Source of the DNA: an uncultured SAR324 cluster bacterium
GTDB lineage: Bacteria > SAR324 > NAC60-12
NCBI GenBank assembly: GCA_902575715.1
Contig: CACGSI010000001.1
Coordinates: 57,344-121,343 of the forward strand
DNA length: 64,000 nucleotides
Direction of reading: 5' to 3'
Shown: in pieces, positions 34,607 to 43,753 of the stretch
How the letters are laid out: each line of letters starts with the position of its first letter
Numbering within the stretch: position 1 is the first letter of the stretch
The notes under the pieces: model-generated
Seen by the model: only the letters and a program-made list of their open reading frames with translations
Told to the model about the DNA's origin: nothing
Database searches by the model: none
Made by a program: the position numbers and the translations under genes

Positions 34607-36766
34607 ATGAATGACTCAAAATTTATAACAAAGGGAGGAATTAAGATAGAAAAATCTATTACACCTTTGATTGCAGAAAATGCATTAAATAAAATTTATC
34701 AATATATTGATTCAAAAAAAGGGGCTCTTTTTGTTAGTAACTATGAAGTCCCTGATAGGTATTCTAGATGGGATTTAGGTTTTGTTCATCCAGCACTGGA
34801 AATAATAACTAAGGGAAGGAATTTTGAAATTAATGCTCTTAATCCAAATGGAGTTTTTTTAATCAAATTAATAGCTCCATCTCTAATGAAGCTAAGTCAC
34901 ATAGAATTTGTAGAACTAACATCCATTGAAAACACAAATTTAGATAGGATAATTGGAAAAATAAAGAAAAGTGTGGATTTCTTTTTTGAAGAACAAAGAA
35001 GCCGACAACCTAGTGTGTTTTCTGTGATAAGAAGAATATGTGATTTATTTTCTAGTGATGATCCATATTTGGGATTGTATGGTGCATTTGGCTACGATTT
35101 AGTTTTTCAATTTGAAAATATTGTAACTAAACACAAAAGGGATTTAGAACAAGCTGATTGTCATCTATACATGCCTGTTGATTTAGTAGTTGTTGATAGA
35201 CAAAAGGAAGAAGCATATAAAATTGAATATCATATAGATACGCCGGATGGTATGACCGAAAGTTGGTGGAATACCGGGGAGAAATTCGAAATTGTTTCAT
35301 CTAATTTTGATGGTAAAATAAATTGTGATCACGCAGCAGGTGAGTTTGAAGAAAAGGTAAAAAAAATAAAAGATGGATGTAGAAAAGGGGATTACTATGA
35401 GGTGGTTCTTTCTCAGTCCTTCAGCACTGCATTTTCGGAAAAGCCGTCTACTTTATTTGATAGAATATGTGATCAAAACCCCAGTCCATATAGTTTCTTG
35501 ATAAATTTGGGATCAGAACAACTTGTTGGAGCTTCTCCTGAAATGTATGTTCGAATAAATTCAAAAAGATTTGAAACAAGCCCTATTTCGGGGACTGTTT
35601 CATTAGGTGATGATCCAATGGAAACCGCTGACAAAATTAAAGAACTAATTTCATCTGAAAAAGAGGAGTCTGAACTTACAATGTGTACCGATGTAGATCG
35701 TAATGATATGGCTAGAGTTTGTGAACCAGGAAGTGTTCGTTTAATTGGCAGGCGTCTTCTGGAAAGGTATTCTAGATTAATTCATACTGTCGATCATCTG
35801 GAGGGAATTTTAAGTAAAGAAAATGATGCTATTGATGCAATTTTATCTCACATGTGGGCATGTACTGTTACAGGTTCTCCTAAACCTAAGGCAATGCAGA
35901 CTATTGAAAATATGGAGAATTCTCCAAGGGGTTGGTATAGCGGAGCAATCGGGTTTTTATGGTTTAATGGTTATGTAAGTACTGGAATGACTTTGAGAAC
36001 GATCCAGCTTAAGAATGGTAAAGCTACTGTGAGAGCGGGAGCTACCTTGCTTTATGACTCAGATCCTTCCGCTGAAGAAAGGGAAACGCATATAAAAGCA
36101 TCTGCTTTTTTAGAGGCAACTTTAGGAATTAGTAAAAATAAAGTTGTTAATTTTAATCTCAAAAAAACAGGAAAAAATAAGAAAATATTATTTGTAGATA
36201 ATGAAGATAGTTTTGTCCACATTTTATCAAGTTATGTAAAGCAAACTGGTGCAAACGTGGTGACCTTACGATCAGGGTTCTCTTATGAGATGTTAGATAA
36301 AATAGAACCTGATTTAGTTTTCATTTCACCAGGTCCTGGGTTCCCATCAGAACAAAACGTCCCAAATCTTGTTGGTGAAATTGCTTTAAGGGGAATTCCA
36401 ATTTTTGGGGTATGCCTTGGTCATCAAGGTATTGCCGAACATTTTGGAGGAAAATTAATTTTATTAGACGAACCGTTCCATGGAAAGCCCGATAAGATTT
36501 TTCACAATGCAGAATCATTTTTTTCTGATTTACCAAATCCTTTTACCGCTGCTCGTTATCACAGCATTATTGTAGAATCTAGCTCCCTACCTAATTGCTT
36601 TGATGTTACGGCTAGAAACCCAAATGGAATTATAATGGGGTTGCGTCATAAAAAATTACCTATAGCTTCAGTTCAGTTCCACCCAGAATCAATTTTGTCA
36701 CTTAAAGGACATTCTGGTTTAAAAATTATAAGCAATATGGTGTCAGAGTTGACGAATTTTCAATAA
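34607..36766 (+). CDS. trpE(G): Fused anthranilate synthase TrpE(G)
   Basis: A bifunctional enzyme converting chorismate and glutamine to anthranilate. Residues 1 to about 515 are the TrpE component, with the YGAFGYDLVFQFE block, ASPEMYVRINSKRFETSPIS, and ELTMCTDVDRNDMARVCEPG. A short linker leads to a class I glutamine amidotransferase, about residues 525-715: FVDNEDSFVHILSSYVKQTG, FISPGPGFPSE, GVCLGHQGIAEHFGG with the nucleophilic Cys, and the His/Glu end SVQFHPESIL. The 719-residue length and block order match the fused TrpE(G) of Rhizobium and Azospirillum. The partner TrpD lies far away at 58 kb. A candidate terminator follows. Confidence 0.95.
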   Translation: MNDSKFITKGGIKIEKSITPLIAENALNKIYQYIDSKKGALFVSNYEVPDRYSRWDLGFVHPALEIITKGRNFEINALNPNGVFLIKLIAPSLMKLSHIEFVELTSIENTNLDRIIGKIKKSVDFFFEEQRSRQPSVFSVIRRICDLFSSDDPYLGLYGAFGYDLVFQFENIVTKHKRDLEQADCHLYMPVDLVVVDRQKEEAYKIEYHIDTPDGMTESWWNTGEKFEIVSSNFDGKINCDHAAGEFEEKVKKIKDGCRKGDYYEVVLSQSFSTAFSEKPSTLFDRICDQNPSPYSFLINLGSEQLVGASPEMYVRINSKRFETSPISGTVSLGDDPMETADKIKELISSEKEESELTMCTDVDRNDMARVCEPGSVRLIGRRLLERYSRLIHTVDHLEGILSKENDAIDAILSHMWACTVTGSPKPKAMQTIENMENSPRGWYSGAIGFLWFNGYVSTGMTLRTIQLKNGKATVRAGATLLYDSDPSAEERETHIKASAFLEATLGISKNKVVNFNLKKTGKNKKILFVDNEDSFVHILSSYVKQTGANVVTLRSGFSYEMLDKIEPDLVFISPGPGFPSEQNVPNLVGEIALRGIPIFGVCLGHQGIAEHFGGKLILLDEPFHGKPDKIFHNAESFFSDLPNPFTAARYHSIIVESSSLPNCFDVTARNPNGIIMGLRHKKLPIASVQFHPESILSLKGHSGLKIISNMVSELTNFQ

Positions 36767-36798
36767 TTAAGTTTGTTTTTTTACAAGTATAAAATTAT

Positions 36799-36817
36799 TC
36801 ATTCATGAATGATTTTT
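36799..36817 (+). terminator. Weak candidate terminator after trpE(G)
   Basis: A perfect 14-base palindrome TCATTCATGAATGA (five base pairs around a CATG loop) is followed by five T residues, 32 bases after the trpE(G) stop. The stem is short and AT-rich, so efficiency would be low. It lies between convergent genes, where a terminator is expected. Confidence 0.35.
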
Positions 36818-36832
36818 GTTCGCTCTAAAGTT

Positions 36833-37153
36833 TTACTTAGAGCATCTGTAGTTGCCATTTGGAAGTTTAATTGTTGGCTTTTTATTAATAACATATGTCT
36901 GATTATTATCAAAAAAAACAATAGATCTCTCTTCGTCTATAATCAGTAATGTGGGATTCGAATTTCTCAATTCTTGATGACGAGTATTTTCTTCATAAAA
37001 TGGCAAATTGCAAAGGTATTTAATTGCCATAATTCTTTCAGAAGGATATAAGTAATTTTTTTTATTTTGCGATTCACATCCAAAAAAAAATAGGTTTAAA
37101 AATATTACTATAACCAATCTCTTTAAGTATAACTTTTCAAAACATGAATTCAT
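36833..37153 (-). CDS. Small lipoprotein, function unknown
   Basis: A 106-residue lipoprotein with a basic start, hydrophobic core LVIVIFLNLFFF and a lipobox ending in Gly-Cys at residue 26; Glu-Ser follow. The mature part (about 80 residues) has two further Cys, one in LCNLPFYEE and one in NYRCSK, that could form a disulphide. The region TLLIIDEERSIVFFDNNQTY looks like a pair of beta strands as in small inhibitor-like domains, but I do not recognise it. It lies downstream of the zinc-ribbon gene on the same strand, 62 bases away. Confidence 0.7.
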   Translation of the reverse strand: MNSCFEKLYLKRLVIVIFLNLFFFGCESQNKKNYLYPSERIMAIKYLCNLPFYEENTRHQELRNSNPTLLIIDEERSIVFFDNNQTYVINKKPTIKLPNGNYRCSK

Positions 37154-37215
37154 CGTTAAAAAAAATTTATACTAGTTTTTTCGATAATTTTAATGAAATA
37201 ACACCACTATTTATT

Positions 37216-37920
37216 TCAAGGGAAATATAATATTCTTGAACAATGAGGACAATTTTTGTGTGAATTTGGATTAGCCATCAATTCATTAACTAATTGAGGT
37301 AATAATACCATATTACATGCACTACAACTTTTTTCTTGAATTGCACAGACTGGAGTCGAAATACCATTCTCTTGACAACGTTCATAAAATCGCTTTATAT
37401 TTTGTGGGATTTTCTTAAGCAATTTATCTCTTCTTGGCTCTAACTGAGCAATCTTTTTTTCAGCTTTTTGATGCTTCACAAAGAGACCTGATGTTTCTTC
37501 TTCAAATAATTTATTAGATTCCGTTAACTCTAGGTTTATTTTTTCAATTTCCTGATCAAATCCTTCCTTCTTTATGTCAAGTTCTAACATTTTGTCTTCC
37601 AAAATTCCTAATGTTTTTCTTGCCTCTTCAAGTTGAGTTTTACTTGCGGCAAATTCCTTTTCATTTCTAATTTTTGGGACCTGTTCATCCAGTTTTGAAA
37701 TAAGTTGTTCTTGGTTGTTTATATTACTTTTTAGCTCAGCGCTTTCATTTTTTAGTGTAAGCAACTCATTGTTTTTTTCTTCAATTAACTTCTGATGCTT
37801 GTCTACAATCGTCCTAGCATCATCTATCTTACGAGCTAAAGAAGATCTTGAGTAAATCGAAGCCATCAAATCTCTATCAGTATCTGCTAAGTCAATCAGT
37901 GGTTGAATGGTTCTTTCCAT
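37216..37920 (-). CDS. Coiled-coil protein with C4 zinc ribbon (COG1579 family)
   Basis: A 234-residue protein: a long antiparallel coiled coil (about residues 10-170, heptads rich in Glu, Lys and Leu) ends in a C4 zinc ribbon, CSACNMVL followed about 20 residues later by CPHC. This matches COG1579, which includes Helicobacter HP0958/FlgZ and Chlamydia CdsZ. Family members act as RNA- or secretion/flagellar-associated chaperones, so a role near the secretion genes is possible. It is on the same strand as gspL and the tricorn protease upstream, after a 205-base AT-rich gap with no recognisable promoter. The exact function is not inferred. Confidence 0.85.
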   Translation of the reverse strand: MERTIQPLIDLADTDRDLMASIYSRSSLARKIDDARTIVDKHQKLIEEKNNELLTLKNESAELKSNINNQEQLISKLDEQVPKIRNEKEFAASKTQLEEARKTLGILEDKMLELDIKKEGFDQEIEKINLELTESNKLFEEETSGLFVKHQKAEKKIAQLEPRRDKLLKKIPQNIKRFYERCQENGISTPVCAIQEKSCSACNMVLLPQLVNELMANPNSHKNCPHCSRILYFP

Positions 37921-38125
37921 GTAATAGAAGAAAATATTTTTATTAAAATTCTTTTTTTAACGTACTATCCTTTCAAAATTTGTTCGACTTTTCAAGTGAA
38001 TTTTTCTTATTAGTCATTGATATGATCGTTTCTTTTTAATAAAAATTATAAGAGTCCTTTAAAAAACCTATAATAACAAAAAAATTTTAATTCCAATAAA
38101 GAATTTTTTTATATTATTATATTTT

Positions 38126-41100
38126 TTATGGAAGAAGTTTATTAGGTGAGGGGGGTAATGTGAATGATGGTAACGGTTTTTCTTTCAACATTTTTAAAAT
38201 TTCATTTATTGCTTTCAAAAGGATTAAGTCTTCTTTTTGAAAATAGGACTGTGGTGGATCCTCCACTTCAATATCAGGTTCTACTCCATGATTTTCAACA
38301 GACCAACCTGAATTATGAAATAAAATTGAATACTGAGGTTGAGTTGTCGTGGTACCGTCGACCAGTTGATAACGTGAATCGATCCCTATAACGCCTCCCC
38401 AAGTTCTTTTCCCTATTATTGATCCAAGCTTTAGTTGGCGAAAACTTTCAGTAAACATATCTCCATCAGAGCCTGTAAACTGGTTAGCTATAAGTACAAG
38501 ATATCCTCTAAGGGTATGGTATGGATATGATTCTGGAGAACCCCAACGAGGTACGTCATATCCTAAATGCCTATGAGATAATTTTTCAAGTATAAGAGGT
38601 GATACCATGCCACCTGCATTATATCTGACATCAATTATCAAACCTTTTCTATCTACTTGAGATAAATATCCTCTATGAAATTCTGAAATACCATTTGTGC
38701 TCATATCTGGTATGTGTATGTAACCAATTTGTCCTTTTGATAATTTTGTAGATATTTTGAGATTATTATTTACCCATTCTCTGTAGCGAACTTCCTTTTC
38801 ACTAAATAATGTTTTAATAATTAATTCATCAGATTCTATAATTTTGCTTTTTGATCCTTTTTTTTTGTTTTTTATTACTTTAATAGAAATATTTTGACCT
38901 GCTTGATTAACAAGTAATTCGCCTGGTGTAGTATTTTCATCTACTTTAACGCCTCCTATTGACAAAAGTTTATCTCCCTCTTCTACTAAAATACCTGGTG
39001 CAGCTAAAGGAGAATGTGCGTTTGATTTCCAGATATCACCAGCATAAATTTTTTCAAAAAACCAAGACTTTTGTGCCTTGTCATATGAAATATCAGAACC
39101 TAAAAAACCCACAGGATATTTGGAAAAATCGGGATAGTCTCCGCCATACTCATATGCATGTGAAGTTCCTAATTCTCCTTGCATTTCCCATATTAAATCA
39201 GATAGCTCAGATCGCGAACCAATACGTGATAATATATTTACATATTTTTTGTATACTTTTTCCCAATCAACCCCAGAAAGGTCTTCTGTCCAAAAAAATT
39301 CTTTCTGGAGACGCCAAGCTTCGTGAAACATTTGAGACCATTCCTTTTTATAATCAACTGAAATCATAATACGTTTTAAGTCTATCCAGCCACTTTTTCT
39401 CGAAGGTGAATTTTCAGATTTTATATCTTCAGGTATGGGGACCCCTGCCTCTATAGCCCTTATTTTATTGCCATACTCATAAAGCATTGTTTGGGTTTTA
39501 TTTTCAGAATTTTCTGGATTTGAGAGTTCTATTTTCTGAACTTCATCGGTTATTTTTTCTATTTCATGTTTATCAAAATCATACATCCAAAGCACTCCCT
39601 CATCTTTTTCGTAGGGGGTAACATCGGCGGAGTCGTTGATAATGGGGAATTCACTAAAAATAACTTTATTTTGCAGTCCTAAAACTTGTTCAAAAATACC
39701 TTCTGAAACTGGGAACTCAACGATTCTATCTGAAATTCCATCTAGGTCAATTTCAAAAGATGGTTTTTTCTCTATGATTTTTTTTTGATTTAATTTTATT
39801 TTTGATTCTTCAGATTCATTTTTGACTGATTCGTTTGAAGAGTCTCCCAGCGCTCGAGATTTAGGAATAAATGGATTTTGTATATTTTTTTTTAGTATTA
39901 TTAAATAAGGCTTCATTGAACGCGAGAAGGATGTTGCTGTTTGGACAGTGTCCCAAATAGGATTAAAAATCCTTGATGAAATAAAATAAATCCAACGTCC
40001 TTCAGGGTCAAATGATGGGCTAAAATCATATCTTAAAGGATTTGTAATTTTTATAGGTTTGCTGGGTTTAATAGAATCTCCTTTAGCAGATGGATTAAGT
40101 TCAACTAAGAAAATTGCTGATAATTCCAAACTTAAATATTTTGTAAAAGCTAACCATTTCCCATCGGGAGAAAAAGTTAAATTACTAATCTCTCTATATT
40201 TTGAATTATCAATTTTATAAATGCGACCCGAATTAACAATTATAAAATAAATATCCATTCTGCTAGTAGTAAATGCTAGATGCTCGTAACTTGGAGATGG
40301 ACGCATTTCTTGAATTCTTCCTTCTGGAAGTTTTTTTGAAATTAAAGGATTTTCTGATGGTGTAGGTTTGAAAATTTCTAAAAACTCTCCCATTGAAGAT
40401 CGTTTATTACTTTTTTCATCTGAAGCATATGCATCTGAAATTACTGCTAAGTTCCCATTTGATAACCAACAAGGGAGTCTGTATCTTACTCCATTTCTAA
40501 TTCCATGTTGCTTAACAGCTTCTTCCCAAAGTGGCATTGAAAACAATCTTCCCCTCACAGTTAGAGCTATTTCATGACCTTTGGGATGTATAGCCTTTTC
40601 TTCCCAGAAATTATTACCAAAATAGAAACGACGCTGTAATTGAGACTTTGAAGAACGAAATTGTATTTGAATTAGTGTTTCTCTTGATGGGGTAGATTTT
40701 TCATTCGGATCAATTTTCCACAACTCTCCTCCCACATGATAAACAATTGTTTTTCCATCTGATGTAGGAGTGCGAACATAATATTTTTTTTGGAATGTTT
40801 CCTGGCGTATGTCCTTTCCATCATTGGTACACGAAAATAAATTACCGATACCTTTGTGATCAGAAATAAACCAAAGGCGTTCTCCCTGCCAAAATGGGTG
40901 AACAGGATTCCCTTTTAGATTTTTAAGCAAACGTTTAAAATATCCCGTATTATTTTTATCGACCCAAATTTCCCCAATCATCCCTCCTCTGTAACGTTTC
41001 CAACGAGAATTATTGATGCAATTGCGTCCAAGTACTATTGATTTATTTCCTTTGTGTTGTCTAGAGATAGTCATTGCGGGCCCCAATGGTAATACTTCAA

Positions 41101-41566
41101 CGGGTCCACCAGTTATGTCTACTTCATATAACAAGGCATCAGATCCTTTACTATGAATAGCTTCGTGTGAACTTCTAAAAATTATTTTATCTCCTTTATT
41201 TGACCAACCTATTATACTCGAAACTGTGTTTAACCAAGTTAATCTTTGAAGCGGTCCACCTTTTGAATCCATTAAGTATACATCATGTTCGCCTTCTTCT
41301 TTTGTAGAACAACAAATAAATTGTCCATCCGGAGAAAAAAAAGGAGACTTTATTTCGGTTATTGAGGTTGTCAAGCGTCGGGCGTCACCTCCATCAATTG
41401 TAGTTTCCCATAAATCATTTTCACAAACAAATACAAGTTTGTTGCTGTGAATTGTGGGTTGAGAGTAGTATCCTTTTTCAGAGAGAATAGTTTTATATTT
41501 ATTTTTATTTGAAAATTTTTTTTTTGACTTTTGTTTTTTATACATTTTTTTATTATTAAAACTCAA
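38126..41566 (-). CDS. Tricorn-family protease
   Basis: A giant cytosolic peptidase that degrades peptides released by larger proteases, 1146 residues. It starts with a Lys-rich tail and no signal peptide, then beta-propeller blades with Asp-box-like repeats (WETTIDGGDARRLT, FFSPDGQFICCSTKEEGEHD, LTFSPDGKWLAFT). A C1/PDZ part (GILVEEGDKLLSIGGVKVDE) precedes the S41 peptidase core with the nucleophile block QFTGSDGDMFTESFRQ and GKRTWGGVIGI. The start at 41566 overlaps the gspL stop by 11 bases; an internal ATG seven codons later would remove the overlap. An insertion of charged low-complexity sequence lies near residues 580-620. Confidence 0.9.
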   Translation of the reverse strand: MSFNNKKMYKKQKSKKKFSNKNKYKTILSEKGYYSQPTIHSNKLVFVCENDLWETTIDGGDARRLTTSITEIKSPFFSPDGQFICCSTKEEGEHDVYLMDSKGGPLQRLTWLNTVSSIIGWSNKGDKIIFRSSHEAIHSKGSDALLYEVDITGGPVEVLPLGPAMTISRQHKGNKSIVLGRNCINNSRWKRYRGGMIGEIWVDKNNTGYFKRLLKNLKGNPVHPFWQGERLWFISDHKGIGNLFSCTNDGKDIRQETFQKKYYVRTPTSDGKTIVYHVGGELWKIDPNEKSTPSRETLIQIQFRSSKSQLQRRFYFGNNFWEEKAIHPKGHEIALTVRGRLFSMPLWEEAVKQHGIRNGVRYRLPCWLSNGNLAVISDAYASDEKSNKRSSMGEFLEIFKPTPSENPLISKKLPEGRIQEMRPSPSYEHLAFTTSRMDIYFIIVNSGRIYKIDNSKYREISNLTFSPDGKWLAFTKYLSLELSAIFLVELNPSAKGDSIKPSKPIKITNPLRYDFSPSFDPEGRWIYFISSRIFNPIWDTVQTATSFSRSMKPYLIILKKNIQNPFIPKSRALGDSSNESVKNESEESKIKLNQKKIIEKKPSFEIDLDGISDRIVEFPVSEGIFEQVLGLQNKVIFSEFPIINDSADVTPYEKDEGVLWMYDFDKHEIEKITDEVQKIELSNPENSENKTQTMLYEYGNKIRAIEAGVPIPEDIKSENSPSRKSGWIDLKRIMISVDYKKEWSQMFHEAWRLQKEFFWTEDLSGVDWEKVYKKYVNILSRIGSRSELSDLIWEMQGELGTSHAYEYGGDYPDFSKYPVGFLGSDISYDKAQKSWFFEKIYAGDIWKSNAHSPLAAPGILVEEGDKLLSIGGVKVDENTTPGELLVNQAGQNISIKVIKNKKKGSKSKIIESDELIIKTLFSEKEVRYREWVNNNLKISTKLSKGQIGYIHIPDMSTNGISEFHRGYLSQVDRKGLIIDVRYNAGGMVSPLILEKLSHRHLGYDVPRWGSPESYPYHTLRGYLVLIANQFTGSDGDMFTESFRQLKLGSIIGKRTWGGVIGIDSRYQLVDGTTTTQPQYSILFHNSGWSVENHGVEPDIEVEDPPQSYFQKEDLILLKAINEILKMLKEKPLPSFTLPPSPNKLLP

Positions 41567-43379
41567 TCAAAATTCTGAAAATGATACCATTAGGGCTTTT
41601 TCTGTTGTTTTCTATAATTCTTTTACCAAAAAAATAATCAATTTCTTCTAATCTCTTTTTAAAAATTTGTAATCTTTCGTAGCTATCAATAGTTCCACTT
41701 ATTGAAAATCTATCAGGAGTTAACTCAATGCTATCTACTTGAAATATTGCATCTTTGTCTAACATAATAGATATATTTTTTAGTAAATTTAAATTTTCAT
41801 ATTCTCTTTTTTCAAATTTTTTACTACTTTCAATAGTATATTTGCGATTATTTATTTTTTCTCTAAGTTGATTTAGCATTTCATCTATATTGGTATTTGA
41901 TATTTCGGGTAAGGCTTTTTTCAATTCAGATTTAGCTTTGATTTCTGAAAAATAAACTTCATTTTTCAGAAGGTTGTATTTTGTGATCTTTTGCAAAAAA
42001 AAACTTGATACAATTATTATAAAAATAATTCCAGAAATAGTAACGCTTACTTTATTTCTTTTTAAAAAAATTCTCCAAGGCGTACTTTCATGATAAAGAC
42101 TCAAAATATGCGGCTGGAAAAAAATCTCGCTTTTTTTGCGAAGGTCCCCGAGTATACCCCAATGTTTTCGTTCAATAAGTGATAATATTGAATCTTTTGG
42201 ATTTACGGATTCGATACTACTTTCTAATTTAGGATCATCAAATTGATTTTTAGTAAAATTATTTTTTGGTACTTTAGAAAAAATAGTAGTTTTTTCATTT
42301 GATGTTTCTCTTTGCTTTGCCTCCTCCATCAATTCTTGAAGAGTATTTGGGGCATTATTTAATTTATTTTTATTAAAAGTTTCTGGATTTAATTTTTTTT
42401 CAAAAGAATCTGAATTGGTATATTTAATTTTACATCTTTCAGCAAATGTTGACAATTCAGGAAGAGGGAAAGTCCTTTTATTAAATAATAATCCATTCCA
42501 CTTAATTAATGGTCCAAAAACTCCATAAGTCTCAATTTTACTTTCTGAATTAAAATTTTTGATCTTTAAATGTAATGTGAACTGATTGCATAACCATTTG
42601 ATTTCTTCTTTGAGTTCTAAATAGGCATCAGAGAATTTAGATTTTTTAGTTTTATTGTCATCAGATTCTTGAACAAATTCACTAATAAATGTATGTAATG
42701 ATCTTTCTTCACCTAAAAAATTTTTCTGGAGAATCTCTGGTATGCGATTAGGAAAAATTTTAATTTCTTTGATACTACCGTTTTGTATAGTATTCACAAA
42801 TGCTTCATCACTGCCTAAATAAACCTGATAGAAATCGTTAAGAAAATTTTTTGAAGAATTAAATAAAAATTTTGATCTAAAAAGAGCGTAGGAGGAGCAA
42901 TCAACGTTTCTTATTAAGAGATCTCTATCAAAACAAATTTTTTGAAGTTGCTTTAATCGTTCTTGCTCGATAAGTAAAACAATTGCTTCAGATTTTTGCT
43001 CTGGAAGAGGCTGGACTTTTGTACTATATTTTGAGTCAGATAGATTGAAAATCAATTCTTCTTTAAGTTCAAATGGAAGTGCTTGCTCGACTTTCTTTTT
43101 ATCTTGAAAAGGGAAATTTATTTTTCTAAAAATTATTTCTTCCGAAGGAAGAATAAATGCTATTGGATGATCCTTCCATTTTTGTGTATCTAAAAAAATT
43201 TCTAAAGTTTTTATCCAGCTAGGGACTCCTGTTACGATTTCGTTATCTTTGATTTCGGTATTTTTTTTTACAAAATTAATTATATCATTAGTTATTTTGA
43301 AATTTTTATTATTTTTAGTAAGACAGATCCCTTCAATGAAATTCGAGTTTAAATAAATTATATAAAAAAAATTTCCCAT
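41556..43379 (-). CDS. Type II secretion protein GspL-like (actin-fold/PilM-PilN)
   Basis: A 607-residue protein of GspL layout. The cytosolic N-terminal part (1-430) resembles the actin-like domain of GspL/PilM, with EEIIFRKINFPFQDKKKVEQ and ALPFELKEEL, the block that in GspL contacts GspE. A membrane segment lies at about 440-460 (SGIIFIIIVSSFFL), followed by a periplasmic PilN/GspL ferredoxin-like domain ending DSYERLQIFKKRLEEIDYFF. It is longer than usual because of a low-complexity linker (about 310-400). The tricorn gene overlaps its stop. The gspE gene is 13 kb away, so the secretion genes are dispersed. Confidence 0.78.
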   Translation of the reverse strand: MGNFFYIIYLNSNFIEGICLTKNNKNFKITNDIINFVKKNTEIKDNEIVTGVPSWIKTLEIFLDTQKWKDHPIAFILPSEEIIFRKINFPFQDKKKVEQALPFELKEELIFNLSDSKYSTKVQPLPEQKSEAIVLLIEQERLKQLQKICFDRDLLIRNVDCSSYALFRSKFLFNSSKNFLNDFYQVYLGSDEAFVNTIQNGSIKEIKIFPNRIPEILQKNFLGEERSLHTFISEFVQESDDNKTKKSKFSDAYLELKEEIKWLCNQFTLHLKIKNFNSESKIETYGVFGPLIKWNGLLFNKRTFPLPELSTFAERCKIKYTNSDSFEKKLNPETFNKNKLNNAPNTLQELMEEAKQRETSNEKTTIFSKVPKNNFTKNQFDDPKLESSIESVNPKDSILSLIERKHWGILGDLRKKSEIFFQPHILSLYHESTPWRIFLKRNKVSVTISGIIFIIIVSSFFLQKITKYNLLKNEVYFSEIKAKSELKKALPEISNTNIDEMLNQLREKINNRKYTIESSKKFEKREYENLNLLKNISIMLDKDAIFQVDSIELTPDRFSISGTIDSYERLQIFKKRLEEIDYFFGKRIIENNRKSPNGIIFRILIEF

Positions 43380-43554
43380 TAATTTGCATTCCCCTTAGAC
43401 ATATTTGTATAAAAACAATACAACCATAACAGAATACAAAAAATTTCTCAAAGAATTGAATTAATCTAACGTTTAAGCTTGTAGATAAAAGATAATCTGT
43501 TCAGAATCCAGTATATAAAAATACCTTTCCTAATTAAGTTCGTTGGAGAAAATT

Positions 43555-43746
43555 ATGGTTAAAATGGAACTGGAAATCGGAACTTGTCCCACAGGAATTT
43601 TATTGGCAATAAAATCAGTGGATGGAAGAATGCACCAAGTTACTGCAATTGAAATGACAAATGAAGAGGCTTTGGAAATTTCTAAACTAATAAAGGAAAA
43701 AGTAAAAGCTAATTTGGATTCGCCAGAACCTTCTGAGGTAAACTAA
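43555..43746 (+). CDS. Hypothetical protein, 63 aa
   Basis: I do not recognise this protein. The start is ATG 43555, because a GGAG ribosome-binding site lies seven bases upstream; a longer frame from TTG 43543 would run through that site. The protein is small, with a beta-type first half (ELEIGTCPTGILLAIKSVDG) and a helical, charged second half (EEALEISKLIKEKVKANL). It has one Cys and no membrane segment. It ends eight bases before the MFS transporter gene, so the two are probably one transcript. A role in regulating that gene is possible but unsupported. Confidence 0.65.
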   Translation: MVKMELEIGTCPTGILLAIKSVDGRMHQVTAIEMTNEEALEISKLIKEKVKANLDSPEPSEVN

Positions 43747-43753
43747 AAAAATT

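Noticed and set aside
43543..43554. TTG start for the 63-aa protein
   Set aside because: The codons from TTG run through the GGAG that serves as the ribosome-binding site for ATG 43555.
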